This document shows positions 44,960-53,897 of a stretch of 64,000 nt of DNA, in pieces (position 1 is the first letter of the stretch; the number at the start of each line of letters is the position of its first letter). The notes beneath the pieces were generated by a model. It had not been told where the DNA came from. It did no database searches and was given only the letters and a program-made list of their open reading frames with translations. The translations under genes and the position numbers were made by a program. The stretch comes from Gemmatimonadota bacterium (GTDB taxonomy: Bacteria; Gemmatimonadota; Gemmatimonadetes; Gemmatimonadales; Gemmatimonadaceae). The stretch is taken from positions 62,001 to 126,000 of the forward strand of contig JAQBPX010000011.1 in NCBI GenBank assembly GCA_028287305.1. Direction: 5' to 3'.

Positions 44960-46005
44960 CGCGCGAACATCTTCCGGATCTTGTCCGGGAGCAGCAGGTC
45001 ATCGGAGATCGCGGCGATTTCCTCTGCCTCCTTCCAGGCGGCTTCCAGCACCGACAGTTCGCCTTCGAGCGCACGACGCTCGCTCTCCTCGTTCGACGCC
45101 ATCTCGAGGGCGAGGCGCAGCTCGATCGGCAGTGACATGACATTCGGCGCGCCCACTGGCCAGTCGCCTCCGGGGCGCGCTACCCGCGCGAACACCGCGC
45201 GTGGATCCGGCGCCGATTCGAGCACGCCCACCGCGGACTGCACGTCGCGGGCCTTGCCTCCCTTGCTGTTGACGACCGGCAGGAGCTTGGCCGCCATGCG
45301 GATTGCTTCGTCACCCGTGAGCTCGACGATGGGGCTCTTCGCGTCGATGAAGCGGAAGGTATCCCGGTGCGACATCAGCGAGTACTTGTCATCGGATTCG
45401 TACGCCACGCGCATCTTGAAGTCGTCGGTGCCCACCGGCTCCAGTCGGAGCTGGCTGAGCTGAGCGCTGCGAATCACGCGCGGCTTCTCGCCGAGATCCG
45501 GGATGGTGATCCGGGCGCGCACCCGCTTTCTGTGATACAGGCTGTGGGCCTGGCCGACCGCGTTGAACAACCCAAAGCCACCCGTGGCGATGTACCCCAT
45601 GACGGGCCCTGCAATCAGGTATCCCGCAGCTCCCGCGCCCACCAGTCCGAGCGTAATGAGGTGCCGGCGACGCCTGCCCCCGAACTGGTCGCCGTAACGC
45701 CATGCGGCCATCTCGGGGCGCTGCGGATTGCCGACGCGCACGAGCTCGAGCCCCTCCTTCAGCCGCGCGAGCCCGATGTGGTCGGTGGAGACGCGAAGCC
45801 GTGTGTCGCGAAAGGCCTTCTCACACTCCTCGATCGCCTCCCATCGCTCGTCCAGGGGCGACAGGTTCCAGCGCGCGCAGGCACCACAGATCACCCAGAG
45901 ACGCCCCTTGTCGGCGTCGAAGGCCAGTCGTCGCCCCACGGGAAAGTGCTCGATCGCCTCGTTCGCGCCGAGCGAGGAGTGACAGAACATGCAAGTGGAA
46001 TACAC
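44956..46005 (-). CDS. Zinc-ribbon protein with central membrane helices, function unknown
   Basis: The 349 residues start at GTG (MYSTCMFCHSSLG). Cys pairs C5/C8 and C40/C43 suggest an N-terminal zinc ribbon. Two Gly-rich hydrophobic stretches follow at about residues 115-145 (LITLGLVGAGAAGYLIAG and VMGYIATGGFGLFNAV). The C-terminal half is soluble and charged, ending with a helical Glu-rich segment. I recognise no family. Only one base separates it from the MFS exporter stop upstream, so the two are co-transcribed. Its stop is interlocked with that of the cytidylate-kinase-like gene. Confidence 0.75.
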   Translation of the reverse strand: MYSTCMFCHSSLGANEAIEHFPVGRRLAFDADKGRLWVICGACARWNLSPLDERWEAIEECEKAFRDTRLRVSTDHIGLARLKEGLELVRVGNPQRPEMAAWRYGDQFGGRRRRHLITLGLVGAGAAGYLIAGPVMGYIATGGFGLFNAVGQAHSLYHRKRVRARITIPDLGEKPRVIRSAQLSQLRLEPVGTDDFKMRVAYESDDKYSLMSHRDTFRFIDAKSPIVELTGDEAIRMAAKLLPVVNSKGGKARDVQSAVGVLESAPDPRAVFARVARPGGDWPVGAPNVMSLPIELRLALEMASNEESERRALEGELSVLEAAWKEAEEIAAISDDLLLPDKIRKMFAR

Positions 46006-46006
46006 G

Positions 46007-47248
46007 TCAGCCCTCGCTCATGATGCGTCCCACGTCCTTCAACTCGGGGCGGACCGACAGCGCGTACCAGGCGTAGGCGAGCATGACGGCGGCCGAGATG
46101 CCGATGGACCACTGCACACCGAGCAGTCGCGCCACCGCCCCGGCGATGAACGCGCCCACGGTCTGCGACAGGCCGACGACGACCAGCGAGTACGCGGACA
46201 TCAGCCGGCCCCGCAGCGCGTCCGGCGTGATCGACTGCAGGAGCGAGTTGCAGACCGCGCTGTTGACGATCATCGCGAAGCCGACGGCCAGCAGCAGCGG
46301 ATACGCGAACGCCGCCACGCGCACGAGCGAAAAGAGCAGCAGGAACGCGGCGAAGGCATAGGAGCCGAGCGCGAGCGTGTCCTGCCGGATGCGGTCGCCG
46401 AGGGACGCGAGGAACAGTGCGCCGGCCAGGCCGCCGATTCCCACGCAGGCCAGCAGCACGCCATATCCGGCGGCGTCGAGCCCCAGCCGGTCGCGGGCGA
46501 CCACCGGCATCAGCGTGAGGAATGGGACGCCGAGCACCGAGAACACGGTCACCATCTTCATGAGCGCGGCCACGGTGGGCGTGTCTCGCATGAAGCGCAC
46601 CCCCTCCATCAACCCATCTATGGGTCGCACCACGCTCGGCGCCGAGACCCAGTCGGGCAGCTTGATGAGGAAGAGTCCGATGAGCACCGCCAGGTAGCTG
46701 AGCGCATTGAGCCCGAAGCACCAGGCGATCCCAAGTCGCGCGATGACGATCGCGGCGATCGTGGGACCCACGATGCGCGCGAGGTTGAAGCCACCGGAGT
46801 TGAGGGCGATCGCGTCGCGCAGGTCTTCGCGCCCGCCCACGAGCTCGACGAACAGTGACTGTCGCGCGGGAATCTCCACCGAGCTGATCGTGCCCGCGGT
46901 GATGGCGAAGAACAGCAGCCAGCCGATGGTGAGGTGCCCCGTCCAGGTGAAGAGCCAGAGCGCGGCGGCTTCGACGAGGAAGAGTGACTGCGCGACCTTC
47001 ACGATGCGCAGCTTGTCGCGCCGGTCCACGAATACCCCGGCGGGCAGGGAGAACAGCACGATCGGGAGGGAGCCGGCCGAGGCCACGAGGCCGACCAGGA
47101 AGGCGCTGTTCGAGAGCTCGAGCGCGAGCCACCCCTGCGCCATGGTCTGCATCCACGTCCCGACGAGCGACGCCGTCTGGCCGATCCAGAAGATCCGGAA
47201 GTTCCGGTGGCGGCTGAGGACGCGGAAGGGGTTTTGCGCGGAGGGCAC
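46007..47248 (-). CDS. MFS transporter (enterobactin-exporter-like, MFS_3 family)
   Basis: This protein is about 413 residues from a GTG at 47248. The frame is open much further upstream, but that part overlaps the divergent VWA gene and is not protein-like. Twelve hydrophobic helices are visible, starting RVLSRHRNFRIFWIGQTASLVGTWMQTMAQ, split by a central loop PSVVRPIDGLMEGVRFMRDT. The loop motif GVFVDRRDKLRIV between helices 2 and 3 matches the MFS antiporter signature. It probably exports a small molecule with proton exchange. It is divergent from the VWA gene (63 nt) and followed directly by the zinc-ribbon membrane protein. Confidence 0.9.
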   Translation of the reverse strand: MPSAQNPFRVLSRHRNFRIFWIGQTASLVGTWMQTMAQGWLALELSNSAFLVGLVASAGSLPIVLFSLPAGVFVDRRDKLRIVKVAQSLFLVEAAALWLFTWTGHLTIGWLLFFAITAGTISSVEIPARQSLFVELVGGREDLRDAIALNSGGFNLARIVGPTIAAIVIARLGIAWCFGLNALSYLAVLIGLFLIKLPDWVSAPSVVRPIDGLMEGVRFMRDTPTVAALMKMVTVFSVLGVPFLTLMPVVARDRLGLDAAGYGVLLACVGIGGLAGALFLASLGDRIRQDTLALGSYAFAAFLLLFSLVRVAAFAYPLLLAVGFAMIVNSAVCNSLLQSITPDALRGRLMSAYSLVVVGLSQTVGAFIAGAVARLLGVQWSIGISAAVMLAYAWYALSVRPELKDVGRIMSEG

Positions 47249-47311
47249 ACCTGAAACTACAGTGATGGCACCTTTCTGCGCCGTGAGGTATTCTCCTGTG
47301 AGGGGGACCCA

Positions 47312-48589
47312 ATGCGCTTCCACACCTACAGCAAGTTCAGCCCGGAGCTGGCCGACGCCGTCGACCTGCAGGCGCTGCTCGACAAGCTGTCCGACTTCCT
47401 GCTCCAGTCCGGCTTCGCCGGCGGCGGGTCGAACTTCCACGGCATGGAGTTCGGCGACGAGGGCGACCGCTCGCTCGACGCGCTCAAGCAGGCGATCCTC
47501 GAAGCGCTCATGGAGAGCGGCCAGTTCACTCCCGAGATGCTGGAGGCGCTCCGTGGCGACGGGGATGCGGAAGCCGAGGCCAAGCTCGCGAAGCTGCTCG
47601 ATGAGCTCGTGCAGCGGCTGATCGCCGAGGGCTACCTCAACCTCGACGCGCCGCCGCAGATGCCCGCGGGCAACCAGCCCATGGAAGGGAAGGGTTCCAT
47701 CGCGCATGCCGCCTCGAAGGACGTGTCCGTCAACCTCACCGAGAAGGGGATCGACTTCCTCGGCTACAAGACGCTGCGCGGCCTGATCGGCTCACTGGGC
47801 AAGTCGAACTTCGGCAGCCACGACACGCCCTACCTGGCGACGGGCATCGAGAGCGACGGCTGGAGCAAGCCGTACGAGTTCGGTGACGTGCTGAACATCG
47901 ACGTGAACGAGACGCTCAAGAACTCGATGGCGCGCACGGGGTCCATCGGCATTCCGCTCGACCTCGAGTACTCGGACCTGATGGTGCGGCAGGCGGAGTA
48001 CCGCTCGAGCTGCGCCACCGTGCTGATGCTCGACTGCTCGCACTCGATGATCCTCTACGGCGAGGATCGCTTCACGCCGGCCAAGAAGGTGGCGCTCGCG
48101 CTCACGCACCTGATCCGCACGCAGTTCCCGGGCGACACGCTCAAGGTCGTGCTGTTTCACGACTCCGCCGAGGAGATCCCGCTCGCGACGCTCGCGACCG
48201 CGCAGGTGGGGCCGTACCACACGAACACGGCCGAAGGGCTGAAGCTCGCGCGGCGGCTGCTGGCTGGGCAGAAGAAGGACATGAAGCAGATCATCATGAT
48301 CACCGACGGCAAGCCGAGCGCGCTGACGATGCCCGACGGGCGCATCTACAAGAACTCGTTCGGCCTGGACCTCACGGTGATCACGGAGACGCTGAAGGAA
48401 GTCGCGATGTGCCGCCGCAGCGGGATCATGATCAACACCTTCATGCTCGCGCGCGACCGCGCGCTGGTGGAATTCGTGAAGCGCGTGAGCGAGATCAGCC
48501 GCGGCAAGGCCTACTTCACGAACACCATGACGCTCGGGCAGTTCATCCTGATGGACTTCCTCAAGCGGAAGACGCGCAAGGTCAGCTAG
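47312..48589 (+). CDS. VWA-domain protein (CoxE/YehP-like), likely MoxR partner
   Basis: This 425-residue protein is preceded by a GAGGGGGA ribosome-binding site. The N-terminal 190 residues are helical and acidic. The C-terminal half is a von Willebrand A domain with an intact MIDAS motif DxSxS (LDCSHSM, about residue 241), a conserved Thr/Asp later ([10 protein letters not shown]) and no membrane segment. VWA proteins of this type act with MoxR-family ATPases in metal-cofactor insertion or complex assembly. The MoxR-like gene is at 42391-43860. The partnership is inferred from family habits and proximity. Confidence 0.9.
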   Translation: MRFHTYSKFSPELADAVDLQALLDKLSDFLLQSGFAGGGSNFHGMEFGDEGDRSLDALKQAILEALMESGQFTPEMLEALRGDGDAEAEAKLAKLLDELVQRLIAEGYLNLDAPPQMPAGNQPMEGKGSIAHAASKDVSVNLTEKGIDFLGYKTLRGLIGSLGKSNFGSHDTPYLATGIESDGWSKPYEFGDVLNIDVNETLKNSMARTGSIGIPLDLEYSDLMVRQAEYRSSCATVLMLDCSHSMILYGEDRFTPAKKVALALTHLIRTQFPGDTLKVVLFHDSAEEIPLATLATAQVGPYHTNTAEGLKLARRLLAGQKKDMKQIIMITDGKPSALTMPDGRIYKNSFGLDLTVITETLKEVAMCRRSGIMINTFMLARDRALVEFVKRVSEISRGKAYFTNTMTLGQFILMDFLKRKTRKVS

Positions 48590-48603
48590 CGGACGCGCTC
48601 GGG

Positions 48604-49581
48604 TCAGAGCTGCCCGTCGAGGATGCGGCGCAGCACCGCCGTGTCCATGTTGGCACCGCAGAAGATGATCGCGACCGTCCTGCCCTCGAGTTGCGGGGCG
48701 AGCTTCGCCATGGCGGCCAGCCCCATGGCGCCCGCGCCCTCGACCAGGGTATGCGTGCTGCGAAGGATCGTGCGAACGGCCTCGGCGGTCTCGGCCTCGC
48801 TCACCGTGACGAACCCGGCGAGGCCGTCGCGCAGCGCCTCGTGCGTGAGGTCATAGGTCTGGCGGGTCGCGACTCCTTCCGCGAAGGTCACCGCACGCTC
48901 GGTGGTGCGTCGCGCCCTCGCGTGGAAGCTGTCGAACTGCGCTGGTGCGCCAGCGGCCTGTACGCCATGCACCTCGACGTTCGGCGCCAGCTTCCGCGCC
49001 ACCGTGATCGCGCCGACCGCCTGCGAGCCGCCGCCCACGGCGATGACGATCGCGTCCACCTTCGGCGCCTGCTCGAGGATCTCGAGCGTCATCGTGCCCG
49101 CGCCGGCGAGGACCATCGGGTCGTTGGTGGAGTGCGCGATCGTCGCGCCCCGCTCCTCGGCCACCCGCAGCATGTTGTCCACCGCTTCATCGTAGTCCCT
49201 GCCCTGCTCGAGCACCTCGGCGCCGAGCGCGCGCATGGCGTCGTTCTTCTCCGGGTTGTTGCCCGCGGGGACGCAGATCGTGGCGCGGGCGCCGAGCTGC
49301 TGCGCGGCGAAGGAGATGCCGAGGCCGTGGTTGCCGGTAGATGCGGCGACTACCCCACGCGAGCGCGCTGCTTCATCGAGTGCGGTGACGAGGGCGAGCC
49401 CGTTCCGCACCTTGAACGAGCCGGTGGGCTGGAAGTTCTCGTGCTTGGCCAGCAGCGAGATGCCGTGGCCCACGTGCTGGTCGAGCAGCGCGTAGCTGCG
49501 GAGTGGGGTGGCCGAAAGCCAGGGCGAGATGCGCTCGCGCGCCGCGACGACCTGCTCGAACGTGATGGGCCAGGAGGACAT
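48604..49581 (-). CDS. Threonine/serine dehydratase-like PLP enzyme
   Basis: The 325 residues start at MSSWPITFEQVVAARERI. The PLP Lys57 sits in the fold-type II motif TGSFKVRNG. The cofactor phosphate loop reads VGGGSQAVG, and Asn84-type residues lie in ASTGNHGLG. It belongs to the threonine dehydratase/serine racemase/hydroxyaspartate ammonia-lyase family. It has only the catalytic domain with no ACT regulatory domain, so it is probably a catabolic or promiscuous deaminase. It is convergent with the VWA gene (14 nt) and divergent from the Ni/Co transporter gene. Confidence 0.9.
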   Translation of the reverse strand: MSSWPITFEQVVAARERISPWLSATPLRSYALLDQHVGHGISLLAKHENFQPTGSFKVRNGLALVTALDEAARSRGVVAASTGNHGLGISFAAQQLGARATICVPAGNNPEKNDAMRALGAEVLEQGRDYDEAVDNMLRVAEERGATIAHSTNDPMVLAGAGTMTLEILEQAPKVDAIVIAVGGGSQAVGAITVARKLAPNVEVHGVQAAGAPAQFDSFHARARRTTERAVTFAEGVATRQTYDLTHEALRDGLAGFVTVSEAETAEAVRTILRSTHTLVEGAGAMGLAAMAKLAPQLEGRTVAIIFCGANMDTAVLRRILDGQL

Positions 49582-49636
49582 GATCCAAGGTACGCGCGGG
49601 CCCGGCGCGCCGTGAGCCGACGTTAGATTTGGGCGA

Positions 49637-50281
49637 ATGTTCTCCCTCGCCGGCGCGCTGTCCCTGGGATTCATCCTGGGAATGCGCCACGCCACCGATC
49701 CCGATCACGTCGTGGCAGTCACGACGATCGTGAGCCAGTCGCAGTCGCTGCGACGCGCCGGCTGGATCGGCGCCCTCTGGGGTCTCGGTCACAGCGCCAC
49801 GATCCTGCTGCTCGGCGGTGCGATCGTGCTGTTCCGCGTGGTGATCCCGCCGCGCGTGGGACTGGCGATGGAGTTCGCCGTCGCGGTGATGCTGGTGGTG
49901 CTGGGCGTGCTTGCGGTGACCGGGCGCGGCGCGGCGAAGGCCGCGGCGGTGTCCACGGCGCGACCGCTGGTCGTGGGGTTCGTGCACGGGCTCGCAGGTT
50001 CGGCGTTCGTGGCGATGCTGGTGCTCGCCGCGATCCCCTCGCCCGTGGCGGGCATGCTTTACCTGGCACTCTTCTGCGCGGGCACGATCGTGGGGATGAC
50101 GGTGATCACCGCGGCCATGGCGGTGCCCGCGGCGTACGGAGCCGCGCGAGTCGCCGGGGCGCGGCGACACATCCAGCTGGCAGCGGGCGTGGCCAGCGTG
50201 GTGTTCGGGCTCTTCCTGGCGCACGAGGTGGGAGTGACGCAGGGCCTGTTCGGCACGACACCGCACTGGACGCCGAAGTGA
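49637..50281 (+). CDS. Nickel/cobalt transporter-like membrane protein (UreH/HupE-type)
   Basis: The 214 residues contain about six membrane helices and the NiCoT signature HX4DH in the first helix (GMRHATDPDHVVAV), plus a second His-rich site GLGHSATI. Such short proteins, related to UreH and the NiCoT family, move Ni2+ or Co2+ across the inner membrane. A cobalt role would fit the B12-related genes in this window, but metal choice cannot be read. It overlaps mutY by GTGA. Confidence 0.88.
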   Translation: MFSLAGALSLGFILGMRHATDPDHVVAVTTIVSQSQSLRRAGWIGALWGLGHSATILLLGGAIVLFRVVIPPRVGLAMEFAVAVMLVVLGVLAVTGRGAAKAAAVSTARPLVVGFVHGLAGSAFVAMLVLAAIPSPVAGMLYLALFCAGTIVGMTVITAAMAVPAAYGAARVAGARRHIQLAAGVASVVFGLFLAHEVGVTQGLFGTTPHWTPK

Positions 50282-50997
50282 GGCTGCCGCCGCGCGAGGT
50301 CTCCAGCGACTTCTCGCGGCGGCTGCGTGCCTGGTTTCGCCGCCGTTCGCGCGACCTGCCCTGGCGACGCACGCGCGACCCGTATCACGTGCTCGTGTCC
50401 GAGCTGATGCTGCAGCAGACGCAGGTGTCGCGAGTGGTGGACTACTATGCGCGCTTCCTCGAGCGATTCCCCACGCTCTCCCACGTGGCCAGGGCGCGCG
50501 TAGGCCGAGTGGAGGAAGCGTGGGAGGGGCTCGGCTACTACGCCCGCGCGCGCAACCTGCACAAGCTGGCGCGGCGGGTCACGGATCGAGGTCGCGACAC
50601 GACTGCGACGCTTCCGTCGTCACCGGCCGAGTTGCGAGCCCTGCCCGGTATCGGTGCGTACACGGCGGGCGCAGTGGCGAGCTTCGCGTACGAGAAGCGC
50701 GCGCCACTGGTGGACACGAACGTCTCGCGCGTGCTGCTGCGAATGTTCGCGCCCTCGCTGTCGCCCAAGTCCGGCGCTGGCCAGCGGGCGGCGTGGAAGT
50801 TGGCCGAGTCGGTGTTGCCGCGCACGGGCGGCGCGACGTGGACGCACAACCAGGCCCTGATGGAGCTCGGTGCGCTGGTCTGCACGGCGCGGGTGGCGCG
50901 GTGTTCCGAGTGTCCGGTGACGATGCATTGCGCTTCGTCGGGCGTGAAAGGGACGAAACAGCAACAGCCTGAGCCACGAATTTCACGAGCGCGCTAA
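50278..50997 (+). CDS. mutY: Adenine DNA glycosylase MutY, short form without C-terminal domain
   Basis: The 239 residues start at GTG. Catalytic Glu42 lies in SELMLQQTQV, the HhH motif in LPGIGAYTAGAV and catalytic Asp146 in LVDTNVSRV. The [4Fe-4S] loop C202-x6-C209-x2-C212-x5-C218 is complete. It should excise adenine opposite 8-oxoguanine. Typical MutY is about 350 residues with a NUDIX-like C-terminal domain that recognises 8-oxoG; here that domain is absent and the protein stops 21 residues after the last cluster Cys. The family assignment over EndoIII rests on the LMLQQTQV motif. Confidence 0.88.
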   Translation: MRLPPREVSSDFSRRLRAWFRRRSRDLPWRRTRDPYHVLVSELMLQQTQVSRVVDYYARFLERFPTLSHVARARVGRVEEAWEGLGYYARARNLHKLARRVTDRGRDTTATLPSSPAELRALPGIGAYTAGAVASFAYEKRAPLVDTNVSRVLLRMFAPSLSPKSGAGQRAAWKLAESVLPRTGGATWTHNQALMELGALVCTARVARCSECPVTMHCASSGVKGTKQQQPEPRISRAR

Positions 50998-51033
50998 CGC
51001 GCGCGGCACGAATCGCTCCCTGGACAAATCAAG

Positions 51034-51060
51034 GCTCCCCTCGGCTGGGCCGAGAGGAGC
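51034..51060. terminator. Hairpin terminator between convergent mutY and gltA
   Basis: GCTCCCCTCGGC (51034-51045) pairs with 51049-51060 around the loop TGG with a single mismatch. It sits 36 nt after the mutY stop and 101 nt from the gltA stop on the other strand. The T-run is poor on either side, so efficiency is uncertain. Confidence 0.5.
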
Positions 51061-51161
51061 TCTGATGTTACATGGAACGAGTCCGGCAGTTGTCCGCCCT
51101 CGTCCGCAGTTGTCCGAGGCAGCCCCGCGCAGCGGCAGCCCCGGCGAACCAATCCCAGGAC

Positions 51162-52532
51162 CTACGTCGACCTCACGTGCGGGATGGCATTCCCGCGCGC
51201 GTTGCCGAGCTGCGAGGCGAAGCTGCGCTCGGGGTGGCCCGTGTAGATCTGGCGCGGGCGGGCGATCTTCTGCTCCTTGTCGAGCAGCATCTCCTCCCAC
51301 TGCGCCAGCCAGCCCGCGGTGCGCGCCACGGCGAACAGCACCGTGAAGAACTCCGTGGGGAACGCCATCGAGCGGTAGATGAGGCCCGTGTAGAAGTCCA
51401 CGTTCGGGTAGAGCTTGCGGCTCACGAAGTAGTCGTCGTTGAGCGCGGCCTCTTCCAGCTTGAGCGCGATCTCCAGGTCCTTGTCGATCCCGGTCTCCTT
51501 GAAGATCTCGTCCGCGAGCTTCTTCACGATCTTCGCGCGCGGGTCGTAGCTCTTGTAGACGCGGTGGCCGAAGCCCATCAGGCGGCTGCCCTTGCCGCCC
51601 TTCACTTCCTCGATGAACGCCGGGACGTTCTTCGGGTCGCCGATCTCCTTGATCATGCGCAGCACCGCCTCGTTGGCGCCGCCATGCAGCGGGCCATAGA
51701 GCGCCGCGATGCCGGCTGCGACGGCCGAGAAGGGATCCACGTGCGAGGAGCCCACGGCGCGAACCGCGTTCGTCGAGCAGTTCTGCTCGTGGTCGGCGTG
51801 GAGGATGAAGAGCACCTCGAGCGCCTTCACGAAGGTCGGGTTCGCCTCGTACTTCGGCTCCGACATGCGCGCCACCATCGAGAGGAAGTTCTCGACGTAG
51901 GAGAGGTCGTTGTCGGGGTAGATGAAGGGCAGGCCCTTCGTGTGGCGATAGCAGAAGGCCGCGAGCGTCGGGACCTTGGCGAGCAGGCGGATGATGCTGA
52001 TGTTCCGCTCTTCGGGGTCCTGGATGTTCTTCGCGTCCGGGTAGAACGACGACAGCGCGGCGACCGTCGAGCAGAGCATCGACATCGGGTGCGCGTCGTA
52101 GCGGAATCCCTGGAGGAATCCCTTCACGTTCTCGTGGACGTACGTGTGGAAGGTGATGTCGTGCACCCAGCTGTCGTACTCCTGCTGGTTGGGCAGCTCG
52201 CCCTTGCGCAGCAGCCACGCCGTCTCGAGGAAGGTCGCCTTCTCGGCGAGCTGCTCGATGGGGTAGCCGCGATAGCGCAGGATCCCCTTGTCGCCGTCGA
52301 TGAACGTGATCGCGCTCTTGCACGACGCGGTGTTCATGAACGCGGGGTCGTACGTCATCAGCCCGAACTCGTCGTCGGACTGCTTGATCTGGCGCAGGTC
52401 CATCGCGCGGGCGGTCGTGTCGCCCTCGGTGCCCGCCTCGAGGATCGGGACCGTGTACATCTTGCCGGTGCGCGTATCCTTGATCTCCAGCGCGCCCGTG
52501 TCGGTCGCCCCGGTGCTCTCGCTCTTGCTCAT
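51162..52532 (-). CDS. gltA: Citrate synthase (type II)
   Basis: The 456 residues start behind a GGAGAA ribosome-binding site. The N-terminal domain is that of type II citrate synthases (GILRYRGYPIEQLAEKATF). The active-site His residues lie in NCSTNAVRAVGSS/GPLHGGANEAV and GFGHRVYKSYDPRA, with catalytic Asp in the NVDFYTGLIY segment. It condenses oxaloacetate and acetyl-CoA in the TCA cycle. Length is slightly above the E. coli enzyme (427). It stands as a single gene with its own promoter region divergent from the TSUP gene. Confidence 0.96.
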   Translation of the reverse strand: MSKSESTGATDTGALEIKDTRTGKMYTVPILEAGTEGDTTARAMDLRQIKQSDDEFGLMTYDPAFMNTASCKSAITFIDGDKGILRYRGYPIEQLAEKATFLETAWLLRKGELPNQQEYDSWVHDITFHTYVHENVKGFLQGFRYDAHPMSMLCSTVAALSSFYPDAKNIQDPEERNISIIRLLAKVPTLAAFCYRHTKGLPFIYPDNDLSYVENFLSMVARMSEPKYEANPTFVKALEVLFILHADHEQNCSTNAVRAVGSSHVDPFSAVAAGIAALYGPLHGGANEAVLRMIKEIGDPKNVPAFIEEVKGGKGSRLMGFGHRVYKSYDPRAKIVKKLADEIFKETGIDKDLEIALKLEEAALNDDYFVSRKLYPNVDFYTGLIYRSMAFPTEFFTVLFAVARTAGWLAQWEEMLLDKEQKIARPRQIYTGHPERSFASQLGNARGNAIPHVRST

Positions 52533-52640
52533 GCCACGTTCTCCATGGGAACGTCATTGTCGCGCGGCGCTTCGCCGTTTGCCGCGTAACCGGAAATCTA
52601 TCGGAGAGTCCCCCTGAACGCGCACTCCCTCGCTCCCGCC

Positions 52641-53423
52641 GTGCGCCTGCTCCTGGTCGTGCTGGTGGCGGCCGTGAGCGGCGGGATGAATTCCATCGCC
52701 GGCGGCGGCACCCTGCTCACCTTTCCCGCCCTGATCGCCCTGGGCATCCCGCCGATCGTGGCGAACGCGACCTCCACCGTCGCGCTCTGGCCGGGGGCGG
52801 TTGGCAGCATGTGGGGCTACCGTCGCGAGCTGGAAGGTGCGCGCCTCTGGGCCACCGGGTTCGCGCTCCCCAGCCTCGCGGGCGGCCTGGTGGGAGCGCT
52901 GCTCCTCCTCCGAACCCCGCCCGAACGGTTCGCCCAGATCGTTCCCTGGCTGGTGCTCGGCGCCACGGGGCTCTTCCTGCTGCAGGCGCCGGTGATGGCC
53001 CATGTCCGGCGGCGGCGCGGCACGTCGGGAGCCCTCCCGGCGGATGACGCGACCCTCACCGCGCGACGGCCGCCTGCGTCGATCCTGGTGTACCAGGGGC
53101 TCGTCGCGATCTATGGCGGCTACTTCGGCGCCGGCGTCGGAATCCTGATGCTCGCCGCGCTCGGCTTCATGGGGCTGACGAACATCCACCGGATGAACGG
53201 CCTCAAGAACTGGGGCGGCATGTGCATGAACCTGGTGGCCGCGATCACCTTCGCCGTGAGCGGCCTGGTGGACTGGCCAGTGGGGCTGGCGATGGCACTC
53301 GGCGCCGCGGCCGGTGGTTACCTGGGGTCGAGGGCCGCCCAGCGGGTGCCGCAGCAGGTGGTGCGCTCGCTGATCGGAGTCATCGGGCTGGGGAGCGGGC
53401 TGTGGATGCTGCTGCGACGATGA
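52641..53423 (+). CDS. TSUP-family (TauE/SafE) membrane exporter
   Basis: The 260 residues start at GTG (MRLLLVVLVAAVSGGMNSIAGGG). Seven to eight hydrophobic helices appear as two repeats, each with the family's Gly-rich turn: NSIAGGGTLLTFPAL in the first half and IYGGYFGAGVGILMLA in the second. TSUP proteins export sulfite, sulfoacetate or related anions by proton coupling. No sulfur genes adjoin it, so the substrate is open. Its 3' end overlaps the convergent EVE gene by 44 nt. Confidence 0.9.
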   Translation: MRLLLVVLVAAVSGGMNSIAGGGTLLTFPALIALGIPPIVANATSTVALWPGAVGSMWGYRRELEGARLWATGFALPSLAGGLVGALLLLRTPPERFAQIVPWLVLGATGLFLLQAPVMAHVRRRRGTSGALPADDATLTARRPPASILVYQGLVAIYGGYFGAGVGILMLAALGFMGLTNIHRMNGLKNWGGMCMNLVAAITFAVSGLVDWPVGLAMALGAAAGGYLGSRAAQRVPQQVVRSLIGVIGLGSGLWMLLRR

Positions 53424-53871
53424 CGTCGAACTCGGCCGGCGTCACGGGCTGCACGGAAAGCCGCGAGCCCTTCTGGAGGAGCACCATCTTCTCGAGCCCC
53501 TTCGTTCCTTTCAGTTCCGCGAGGGTGAGCGGGTGCTTGAGCTTCTTCACCGCCTTGATGTCCACCATCATCCAGGTGGGCGCGTCCTTCTTCGACTTCG
53601 GGTCGTGGTACTCGCTCTTCGGGTCGAACTGCTCGGGGTCCGGATAGGCCTCGCGCGCGACCTCGGCGACGCCCACGATCGCCGTGGGGTCGGCGTTGGA
53701 GTGATAGAAGAGGACCTTGTCGCCCTTCTTCATCAGGTCCCGCATGTAGTTGCGCGCGAGGTAGTTCCGCACGCCGTTCCAGCTGGTGGTCTTCTTCGGC
53801 GCGGCCAGGAGGTCGTCGAACGAGAACGCCCCGGGCTCGGACTTCACGAGCCAGCATCGAGTGGCGGACAT
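53380..53871 (-). CDS. EVE-domain protein (PUA-like fold)
   Basis: The 163 residues show the typical EVE start and core: CWLVKSEPGAFSFDDLL, TSWNGVRNYLARNYMRDL, KGDKVLFYHSN, VGVAEVAREAYPDP and the C-terminal VQPVTPAEFDVIV. EVE domains, related to YTH and PUA folds, bind modified bases in nucleic acids; standalone bacterial versions are thymocyte-nuclear-protein-1 homologues of uncertain role. Its end overlaps the TSUP gene on the other strand by 44 nt, and it is divergent from the aldehyde dehydrogenase gene with 26 nt between starts. Confidence 0.92.
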   Translation of the reverse strand: MSATRCWLVKSEPGAFSFDDLLAAPKKTTSWNGVRNYLARNYMRDLMKKGDKVLFYHSNADPTAIVGVAEVAREAYPDPEQFDPKSEYHDPKSKKDAPTWMMVDIKAVKKLKHPLTLAELKGTKGLEKMVLLQKGSRLSVQPVTPAEFDVIVAAASTARSPAR

Positions 53872-53897
53872 GACCCGAATCTAGCAGCTTCGAACTC

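Noticed and set aside
51080-51125. CTCGTCCGC and CAGTTGTCC motifs resembling class A arms near the gltA 3' end
   Set aside because: Only short scattered matches with no inverted partner; may be a decayed half element but cannot be supported here.
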